From contig JAICZB010000172.1 in NCBI GenBank assembly GCA_025933895.1, positions 1 to 5,666 on the forward strand: DNA of 5,666 nt, in the 5' to 3' direction. Below the pieces are notes generated by a model that saw only the letters and a program-made list of their open reading frames with translations, did not search any database and was not told where the DNA came from. Source of the stretch: Thermoleophilia bacterium (GTDB lineage Bacteria > Actinomycetota > Thermoleophilia > Gaiellales > Gaiellaceae). A program made the position numbers and the translations under genes. Of this stretch, positions 1 to 4,955 are shown piece after piece; within the stretch, counting starts at the first letter, position 1, and each line of letters starts with the position of its first letter.

Positions 1-866
1 AGCTCGACGCGCTCTTCGTCTCGCTCCCCAACTACCTCGCCGCAGAGGTGACGATCGCCGCGCTCGAGCGCGGTCTACACGTCTTCTGCGAGAAGCCGCC
101 GGGACGCGACGTCGAGGACGTGCTCCGCGTCCGCGAATGCGAGTCCCGTCATCCCGGCCTCGTCCTGATGTACGGCTTCAACCACCGCTACCACGACTCG
201 GTGCGCGACGCGCTCCAGATCGTCTCGAGCGGCGAGCTCGGCCGCATCGTCGACATGCGCGGCATCTACGGGAAGTCCCAGATGATCAGGTTCGACGTCG
301 AGACGAACTGGCGCATCGAGCGCGCGCTCGCCGGCGGCGGCATCCTCCTCGACCAGGGCATCCACATGGTCGACCTGATGCGCCTGTTCGCGGGCGAGTT
401 CACGGAGGTGCACAGCCACGTCTCGAACGCCTTCTGGGGGCACGACGTCGAGGACAACGCCTACGCGCTCATGCGCACCGATGACGGCGTCGTCGCGCTG
501 CTCCACTCCTCTGCGACGCAGTGGCGGCACCGCTTCAACCTCGACATCACGCTCGAACGGGGAGCGATCGTGCTCTCGGGCATCCTCTCCTCGACGAAGA
601 GTTACGGCGCCGAGACGCTCACTCTCGTGTTCAAGGGCGAGAGCGATGCTGGCGACCCGCGCGAGCAGACCACGCGCTACAACGCGGACAACTCGTGGAG
701 CGAGGAGGTCGCGGCGTTCGCCGCCGCCGTCGACGGAGCGCCCGTCGCCTCCGGCTCCTCCGAGGACGCCCTGCGGACGATGGAGCTCGTGTACCGGATC
801 TACTGCGCCGATCCGGAGTGGGCGGAGCGGTGGAACCTTTCGCTTCCTCGGCGCGCCGAGGTATGA
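1..866 (+). CDS. Gfo/Idh/MocA family NAD(P)-dependent oxidoreductase, 5' end missing
   Basis: This is the C-terminal part of a nicotinamide-dependent sugar or cyclitol dehydrogenase, cytosolic. The reading frame is open from position 3, and the residues before the first GTG (at 48) already match the family (DALFVSLPNY, the stretch after the Rossmann core). The true start and the GxGxxG nucleotide motif therefore lie outside the window, and GTG 48 is an internal valine. Visible hallmarks are the EKP motif (bases 90-98, whose Lys is usually catalytic) and the GG-x3-D-x-G-x-H signature, with Asp at 351-353 and His at 363-365, followed by the beta-sheet C-terminal domain. These enzymes typically oxidise or reduce a ring hydroxyl of a sugar, nucleotide sugar or inositol; the substrate cannot be read here. 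The stop codon overlaps the next start (ATGA, 863-866), so it probably shares that mRNA. Family assignment is secure; substrate is unknown. Confidence 0.92.
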   Translation, partial: LDALFVSLPNYLAAEVTIAALERGLHVFCEKPPGRDVEDVLRVRECESRHPGLVLMYGFNHRYHDSVRDALQIVSSGELGRIVDMRGIYGKSQMIRFDVETNWRIERALAGGGILLDQGIHMVDLMRLFAGEFTEVHSHVSNAFWGHDVEDNAYALMRTDDGVVALLHSSATQWRHRFNLDITLERGAIVLSGILSSTKSYGAETLTLVFKGESDAGDPREQTTRYNADNSWSEEVAAFAAAVDGAPVASGSSEDALRTMELVYRIYCADPEWAERWNLSLPRRAEV

Positions 867-1471
867 ACCGGATCGAGGAGCTGTACGCCCAGGATGCTTC
901 CCCGGCGACCTTCGCACGCGGCTACCTGGACTATCTCGCCGAGGTGCTCGCCCAGCTGGACGAGCACGAGATCGAGCGCTTCGTGCTTGAGCTCGTGCGC
1001 GCACGCGACGAGGGCGGCCGCATCTACTTCTTCGGCAACGGCGGCAGCGCTGCGACGGCGAGCCACTTCGTGAACGACATCGCGATCGGCTCGCGCTCGT
1101 GGCAGCGGCCGTTTCGAGCCGTCTGTCTCTCGGACAACAACGCCGTGCTCACGGGCATCGCCAACGACTTCGGCTACGACCGCGTCTTCGTGCAGCAACT
1201 GCAGGGCCACCTGCATCCCGAGGACCTCGTCGTGGCGATCTCGGTCTCGGGCAACTCGCCGAACGTCGTCGCCGCGGTCGAGTACGCGCGCTCGTGCGGG
1301 GTACGGGTCGTCGGGCTCACCGGCTTCGACGGGGGACGCCTGCGCGAGCTCGCCGACGTCGCGGTGCACGTCCCGACGAACGCCGGCGAGTACGGTCCGG
1401 CCGAGGACGCCCACATGATCCTCGACCACCTCGTGGGCGCCTACGTGGCGCGGTTGTGCGCCCAGGCGTGA
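863..1471 (+). CDS. SIS-domain sugar-phosphate isomerase, GmhA-like (sedoheptulose-7-phosphate isomerase type)
   Basis: A 202-residue single-SIS-domain protein, the usual length of the GmhA family, whose founding member converts D-sedoheptulose 7-phosphate to D-glycero-D-manno-heptose 7-phosphate. The phosphate-binding motif GNGGSAATASHF lies at residues 58-69. A second Ser-rich loop, SVSGNSPN, is at 127-134. The C-terminal helix has an ED-A-H-x4-H pattern (E181, H184, H189), in which H184 aligns with the catalytic histidine I recall as H180 in E. coli GmhA. At the position of that enzyme's catalytic Glu65 there is Asp72, so the exact reaction is less certain. The start is ATG 863, overlapping the upstream stop in ATGA. 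The frame stays open further upstream, but that part is a shadow of the oxidoreductase. No Shine-Dalgarno sequence is well spaced, consistent with translational coupling. The phosphosugar isomerase call is firm; the S7P substrate is inferred. Confidence 0.9.
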   Translation: MNRIEELYAQDASPATFARGYLDYLAEVLAQLDEHEIERFVLELVRARDEGGRIYFFGNGGSAATASHFVNDIAIGSRSWQRPFRAVCLSDNNAVLTGIANDFGYDRVFVQQLQGHLHPEDLVVAISVSGNSPNVVAAVEYARSCGVRVVGLTGFDGGRLRELADVAVHVPTNAGEYGPAEDAHMILDHLVGAYVARLCAQA

Positions 1472-2187
1472 GCGGCCCGCTCACAGGCCGGCGCGCTCTC
1501 GTCACGGGCGGCACCCGGGGGATCGGGCGCGCCATCGCCGGGCGCCTGCGCGAAGACGGCGCCGATGTTCTCGTCACGGGAACGCGGGCGGCGGCGGAGG
1601 GCCTCGAGGGCCTCGAGTACCGGGGCGTGGACTTTGCCGATCCCATTGCGCTCGAGGCGTTCGCGGAGGAGGCTCGCGAGTGGGCTCCCGATGTGCTCGT
1701 GAACAACGCGGGAATCAACACGCTCTCGCCGTTCGCGGAGATCGCTCCGGACGACTTCGACCTGATCCAAGCCGTGAACGTCCGGGCGCCGCTGGTGCTC
1801 TGCCGGGCCGTCGTCCCCCGGATGCGCGAGCGCCGATGGGGGCGGCTCGTCAACATCGCCTCGATCTGGAGCGTCGTCAGCCGTCCCGGTCGCGGCTCCT
1901 ACTCGGCCAGCAAGTTCGCTCTGGACGGGCTCACCGCCGCGCTCGCAGCCGAGGTCGCGGCCGACGGCGTCCTCGCCAACTGCGTGTCGCCCGGGTTCGT
2001 CGACACCGAGCTGACGCGGAGCGTGCTCGGGGACGAGGGCATCGCCAGGCTCGTGGCCGAGGTGCCCGCCGGACGTCTCGCGCAGCCGGAGGAGATCGCC
2101 GCGCTCGTCGCCTGGCTCGCAGGCCCGGAGAACACCTTCGTCAGCGCCCAGAACATCGTGATCGACGGTGGCTTCTCCCGTAGCTGA
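1468..2187 (+). CDS. Classical short-chain dehydrogenase/reductase (SDR), FabG-like fold
   Basis: A 239-residue NAD(P)-dependent oxidoreductase of the classical SDR type. It has the cofactor motif TGGTRGIG at residues 13-20, NNAG at 79-82, the conserved Asn104, catalytic Ser132 (NIAS), and YSASK at 145-149 supplying catalytic Tyr145 and Lys149. It ends in the usual IDGGFSRS tail. The GTR at 38-40 after the second strand hints at NADPH preference, by analogy with FabG-type enzymes. The start is taken as GTG 1468, which overlaps the isomerase stop as GTGA; an in-frame GTG at 1456 is possible but unneeded. The FabG likeness is fold-level only: the neighbours are sugar-phosphate enzymes, not fatty-acid genes, so it more likely acts on a keto sugar, ulosonate or cyclitol. 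The catalytic residues are complete and the substrate is unknown. Confidence 0.92.
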   Translation: MSGPLTGRRALVTGGTRGIGRAIAGRLREDGADVLVTGTRAAAEGLEGLEYRGVDFADPIALEAFAEEAREWAPDVLVNNAGINTLSPFAEIAPDDFDLIQAVNVRAPLVLCRAVVPRMRERRWGRLVNIASIWSVVSRPGRGSYSASKFALDGLTAALAAEVAADGVLANCVSPGFVDTELTRSVLGDEGIARLVAEVPAGRLAQPEEIAALVAWLAGPENTFVSAQNIVIDGGFSRS

Positions 2188-3247
2188 GCCGCTCGTCGTG
2201 CAGTCGCACGCCGGCCCGTACCGCGTCGACTTCGCCGGCGATCCGCTGCCGCCCTTCGACGAGCTCCCGGGAGGCGCGCATCTCGTCGTCGACGAGCAGG
2301 TCGGCCGGCTGCACGCCGCGGCACTGTCACCCGTCCTCGACTCGTTTCCGACGCTTCGGATCGGGGCCACCGAGGCCGCGAAGTCGCTCGAGCAGTTTCC
2401 GGACTACGTCCGGGTGCTCGTCTCGGGCGGGATCCGCCGCGGCGACGTGATCGTTGCCGTCGGCGGCGGGGTCGTTCAGGACATCGCGTGCTTCCTCGCC
2501 GCGACGCTCATGCGGGGGCTCGAGTGGTGGTTCGTCCCGACGACGCTGCTCGCCCAGGCGGACTCCTGCATCGGCTCGAAGAGCTCGATCAACGTGGGCG
2601 ACCTGAAGAACCTGCTCGGGACCTTCACGCCGCCGGCGCGCGTCCACGTCTGGGCGGGCTACCTCGAGACGCTCGAGGAACGCGAGCTGCATTCCGGAGT
2701 CGGGGAGATGCTCAAGGTGCACGCGATCGAGGCGCCCGGGTCGTTCGACCGGATTGCACACGACTACGACCTGCTGTTCGAGGACGCCGGAGTCATGCAG
2801 CGGTACGTGCGAGCGTCGCTCGAGATCAAGCGGCGGATCGTCGAGGAGGACGAGTTCGACCGCGGCCCGCGCAACGTCATGAACTACGGGCACAGCTTCG
2901 GGCACGCGATCGAGTCGGCGACGCGGTTCGCGATCCCGCACGGCATTGCGGTCACGATCGGCATGGACATGGCGAACTTCGTCTCGATGCTGCTCGGCCC
3001 GGGAACGGCCGAGACCTACGAGCGGATGCGCACAACGCTGGCAGCGAATGCAGCGGGCTACGGAGATGTCGCGATCGAAGCGGGAACCCTCGTCGAGGCG
3101 ATCGGCAAGGACAAGAAGAACGTGGGCTCGGAGCTGCGGCTCGTGCTCCCCGACGAGAGTGGCCGGATCGGCATCGTCCGGCGACCCAACGACGAGGCGT
3201 TCAGCGCCGCCTGCGACGAATACCTCCGGGAGGCGCGCCCGCGATGA
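2168..3247 (+). CDS. 3-dehydroquinate-synthase-like sugar phosphate cyclase
   Basis: A 359-residue member of the sugar phosphate cyclase superfamily (dehydroquinate, epi-valiolone and deoxy-scyllo-inosose synthases), NAD- and metal-dependent, forming a carbocycle from a ketose- or ulosonate-phosphate. The NAD motif GDVIVAVGGGVVQD is at 92-105 and PTTLLAQADSCIGSK at 124-138. Metal ligands are E180, H242 and H258. R116, D132, K138, K147-N148, K183, K221, R235, N239, H246 and DKKN at 315-318 match the catalytic set I recall for Aspergillus dehydroquinate synthase, with nearly constant offsets. Keeping that Asn and the late Lys points away from epi-valiolone synthases. Unlike ordinary AroB it reads DIACF, GSK and PHGIAV instead of DxxGF, GGK and HGEAV. 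The start is uncertain: GTG 2168 overlaps the SDR gene by 20 bases, whereas GTG 2198 would give 349 residues, a 10-base gap and a start nearer the apparent conserved region; neither has a clear ribosome binding site. No shikimate genes adjoin, so a dedicated pathway is inferred. Confidence 0.9.
   Translation: MASPVAEPLVVQSHAGPYRVDFAGDPLPPFDELPGGAHLVVDEQVGRLHAAALSPVLDSFPTLRIGATEAAKSLEQFPDYVRVLVSGGIRRGDVIVAVGGGVVQDIACFLAATLMRGLEWWFVPTTLLAQADSCIGSKSSINVGDLKNLLGTFTPPARVHVWAGYLETLEERELHSGVGEMLKVHAIEAPGSFDRIAHDYDLLFEDAGVMQRYVRASLEIKRRIVEEDEFDRGPRNVMNYGHSFGHAIESATRFAIPHGIAVTIGMDMANFVSMLLGPGTAETYERMRTTLAANAAGYGDVAIEAGTLVEAIGKDKKNVGSELRLVLPDESGRIGIVRRPNDEAFSAACDEYLREARPR
3228..3233 (+). promoter_or_regulatory. 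Ribosome binding site of the hydroxyacid dehydrogenase gene
   Basis: GGGAGG lies inside the end of the cyclase gene, 10 bases before ATG 3244. It is the only well-formed Shine-Dalgarno sequence I see at the internal junctions of the plus-strand operon. It supports the ATG 3244 start and suggests this gene can initiate partly independently of coupling. Confidence 0.55.
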
Positions 3248-4137
3248 TCGCCGTCACCTCCCGCTCGTTCTCCCGGCACCCGGAGTTGCGGCAGGAGCTC
3301 CTCGCCCGCCACGACGAGGTGCGTTTCAACGACGACGGCCGCTCGCTGCGAGGGGACGAGCTGGTCGAGTTCCTGCGGGGCTGCGAGAAGGCGATCGTCG
3401 CGCTCGAGCCGATCGACGACGCGTTGCTCGAGCGGCTCCCCGATCTCCGGGTGCTCTCGAAGGTCGGGGTGGGGCTGGACACGATCGACGTGGCGGCAGT
3501 GGAGCGCCGGGGAATCCGCCTCGCCTGGCGGCCGGGAACCAACAGCCGCTCCGTGACCGAGCTCGCCCTCGCCCTCGCCATCTCTGCGCTGCGCCGCGTC
3601 TCCCAGGCGGCGAACGAGCTGCGCGCGGGCCGCTGGAGCCAGCCGAAGGGAACGCTGCTCAGCGGCAAGACCGTCGGCATCGTCGGCTTCGGGCACGCCG
3701 GCCGGGATCTCGCCGCGCTCCTGCGGCCGTTCGAGTGCCGGATCCTCGCCGCGGACGTCCTCGCGGTGGACGAGCCCGAGGTCGAGCACGTTCCGCTCGA
3801 CGCGCTGCTCGCGGAGGCGGACGTCGTCTCGCTCCACCTCACTCTCGACGAGTCGACACGGGGCTTGCTCGACCGGCAACGGCTCGAGCTGCTGAAGCCG
3901 ACCACGGTCCTGGTCAACACGGCCCGAGGCGGGCTCGTCGACGAGCAGGCGCTCGCGGAACTGCTGCGGGAAGGGCATCTCGCCGCCGCGGCCTTCGACG
4001 TCTTCGCGCTCGAGCCGCCCGGCGACTCGGAGCTGCTCTCCTTGCCCAACTTCCTCGGCACGCCGCACATCGGCGGCAGCACCGAGGAGGCGATCCTCGC
4101 CATGGGGCGCGCCGCGATCGAGGGTCTCGACCTCTGA
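3244..4137 (+). CDS. D-isomer-specific 2-hydroxyacid dehydrogenase (phosphoglycerate dehydrogenase-like)
   Basis: A 297-residue NAD-dependent enzyme interconverting 2-keto acids and D-2-hydroxy acids. The substrate domain contains KVGVGLDTID at 73-82. The nucleotide domain begins at LSGKTVGIVGFGHAG (139-153), with the G148-x-G150-x2-G153 loop and Asp171 ending the second strand, which favours NAD. The catalytic triad is complete: Arg228 in NTARGG, Glu257 in FALEP, and His275 in TPHIGG. There is no C-terminal regulatory ACT domain, so it is not a full-length SerA, and it ends soon after the catalytic histidine helix, slightly shorter than the typical 310-330 residues. ATG 3244 overlaps the cyclase stop in ATGA and has a GGGAGG site upstream. 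It is the last gene of the plus-strand operon. It may reduce a 2-keto acid made by the cluster, perhaps one from the convergent aldolase; this is inference. Family certain, substrate unknown. Confidence 0.93.
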   Translation: MIAVTSRSFSRHPELRQELLARHDEVRFNDDGRSLRGDELVEFLRGCEKAIVALEPIDDALLERLPDLRVLSKVGVGLDTIDVAAVERRGIRLAWRPGTNSRSVTELALALAISALRRVSQAANELRAGRWSQPKGTLLSGKTVGIVGFGHAGRDLAALLRPFECRILAADVLAVDEPEVEHVPLDALLAEADVVSLHLTLDESTRGLLDRQRLELLKPTTVLVNTARGGLVDEQALAELLREGHLAAAAFDVFALEPPGDSELLSLPNFLGTPHIGGSTEEAILAMGRAAIEGLDL

Positions 4138-4138
4138 G

Positions 4139-4915
4139 TCAGGCCACGAGCTCGCGGTGCCAGCCCAGCGCCGTCTCGAAGCCCGCGCGGATGATCGCGG
4201 TGTCGACGAGATACGAGATGTAGCGGAACCCCGCGTCGAGCAACAGGCGCAGGTGTTCCCGATCCCGGGCGACCGCGCCCGCCGCGAGCCCGCGTCCCTC
4301 GATCGTGTGCACTGCCTCGCGAACGACCTCGAGCACGCGTGGATCCTCGAGGCTTCCCGGAATCCCCAGCGCGAGCGAGATGTCGTAGATACCCAGGTAG
4401 ATCAGGTCGAGACCGGGAGTTCCGGCGATCGCGTCGAGGTTGTTCAGGCCTTCCGCGTCTTCGACGAGCACGCCCGTGAGCATCTGCTCGTTCGCCTCGC
4501 GCAGCTTGGCGGCGAGATCGACCTCGGAGTACCCGTGCCGCCGGATGAACGGGGAAAGGCCGCGCTCGCCGTCGGGCGGGTACTTGCAGGCGCGGACGAC
4601 CCGGGCTGCCTCCTCGGCGGACGAGATGTGCGAGACGAGGATCCCCTGCGTCCCGAGCTCGAGCGCGCGCAGGATCGTTGCCTCGCTCCACTCGCCGAGC
4701 CGCAGCATCGGGGTGCTGCCCCCGGCCTCGATCGCGTAGAGCAGGCTCTCCGCAGTCTCGAACGTCGTCGGGCCATGCTCGAGGTCCAGGGTGACGAAGT
4801 CGAGGCCTGCCTCGGCCATCACGTTCGCGACCATCGCCGAGGAGCAGATCGACCAGCTCCCGAACACGGAGCCGCCCGCCTTCAGCGTCGCCTTGACGCT
4901 GTTCTCACGCTGCAC
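4139..4915 (-). CDS. HpcH/HpaI-family metal-dependent aldolase (2-keto-3-deoxy acid aldolase type)
   Basis: A 258-residue TIM-barrel class II aldolase, the usual family length. Relatives reversibly join pyruvate (or a related 2-keto acid) to an aldehyde, giving 2-keto-3-deoxy or 4-hydroxy-2-keto acids. The family's active-site residues appear in order: His47 in LDLEHGP (base), Arg72 in MLRLGE, Glu152 in LVED and Asp178 in GIYDIS (the divalent metal ligands), at almost constant offset from H45, R70, E149 and D175 of HpaI as I recall them. Deviations are GIYDIS where GPxDLS is usual, and LVSHI where LVPxV is usual, so substrate preference may differ from HpaI or GarL. The start is GTG at 4915-4913, supported by GAGGGG five bases upstream. 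Its stop is one base from the stop of the convergent hydroxyacid dehydrogenase. A role in the same pathway is inferred from adjacency only. Confidence 0.92.
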   Translation of the reverse strand: MQRENSVKATLKAGGSVFGSWSICSSAMVANVMAEAGLDFVTLDLEHGPTTFETAESLLYAIEAGGSTPMLRLGEWSEATILRALELGTQGILVSHISSAEEAARVVRACKYPPDGERGLSPFIRRHGYSEVDLAAKLREANEQMLTGVLVEDAEGLNNLDAIAGTPGLDLIYLGIYDISLALGIPGSLEDPRVLEVVREAVHTIEGRGLAAGAVARDREHLRLLLDAGFRYISYLVDTAIIRAGFETALGWHRELVA

Positions 4916-4920
4916 GGAAT

Positions 4921-4926
4921 CCCCTC
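4921..4926 (-). promoter_or_regulatory. Ribosome binding site of the aldolase gene
   Basis: On the minus strand GAGGGG precedes the GTG start at 4915 by five bases. It is a strong Shine-Dalgarno match with good spacing and fixes the GTG as the start, despite the absence of a nearby ATG. Confidence 0.75.
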
Positions 4927-4937
4927 ACGACGCGCCA

Positions 4938-4944
4938 TAGACTA
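4938..4944. promoter_or_regulatory. Putative overlapping divergent -10 elements
   Basis: The 40-bp gap between the divergent aldolase and methyltransferase genes contains one AT-richer patch. TAGACT at 4938-4943 on the plus strand and TAGTCT at 4944-4939 on the minus strand both fit the TANNNT -10 pattern, so the two promoters could share the same seven base pairs. Plus-strand transcription would begin around 4950, leaving only about six untranslated bases before ATG 4956. Minus-strand transcription would begin near 4932, leaving room for the GAGGGG site. I see no convincing -35 on either side, so this is a tentative call. Confidence 0.35.
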
Positions 4945-4955
4945 AGCCGTCGGAG

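Larger units (their letters stand above)
4916..4955. other. Short divergent intergenic region
   Basis: At 40 bp, this is the only non-coding stretch in the window longer than a few bases. It separates the aldolase GTG (minus strand) from the methyltransferase ATG (plus strand) and must hold both 5' control regions unless they extend into the genes. It contains the aldolase ribosome binding site and the TAGACTA patch. I see no operator-like inverted repeat in it. Confidence 0.7.

Noticed and set aside
521..862. N-terminal extension of the isomerase frame upstream of ATG 863
   Set aside because: The translation is Arg-rich and unlike SIS proteins; the GmhA-like domain and the ATGA overlap place the start at 863.
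75..1004. Long minus-strand open frame (309 codons) opposite the oxidoreductase and isomerase genes
   Set aside because: It is Arg/Ala/Val-rich with no recognisable motifs, lies opposite genes with clear catalytic signatures and crosses their junction. Such frames are common opposite GC-rich coding DNA.
1099..1467. N-terminal extension of the SDR frame upstream of GTG 1468
   Set aside because: It lies entirely within the isomerase gene and reads as Arg/Gly-rich sequence; the SDR cofactor domain begins just after 1468.
1597..1617. Tandem direct repeat of the 9-mer GAGGGCCTC followed by GAG
   Set aside because: It encodes Glu-Gly-Leu twice in a variable SDR loop. Two short copies inside a coding region are most likely chance or local slippage, not a functional repeat.
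2488..3243. N-terminal extension of the hydroxyacid dehydrogenase frame
   Set aside because: It is the shadow of the cyclase gene; the dehydrogenase fold starts at ATG 3244 with a Shine-Dalgarno sequence and an ATGA overlap.
2168..3247. Naming the cyclase aroB
   Set aside because: The active-site residues match, but the surrounding motifs and the sugar-enzyme neighbourhood do not fit a housekeeping shikimate gene, so a gene symbol would overstate the evidence.
4120..4136. Possible GAGG/CCTC hairpin at the end of the hydroxyacid dehydrogenase gene as a terminator
   Set aside because: The stem is only four base pairs, no T-run follows, and it lies within codons, so there is no real support for an intrinsic terminator.
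3201..4691. Very long minus-strand open frame (496 codons) across the hydroxyacid dehydrogenase and aldolase genes
   Set aside because: Low-complexity Arg/Ser/Ala-rich translation that overlaps two convincing genes in other frames. It is a GC-driven shadow of them.
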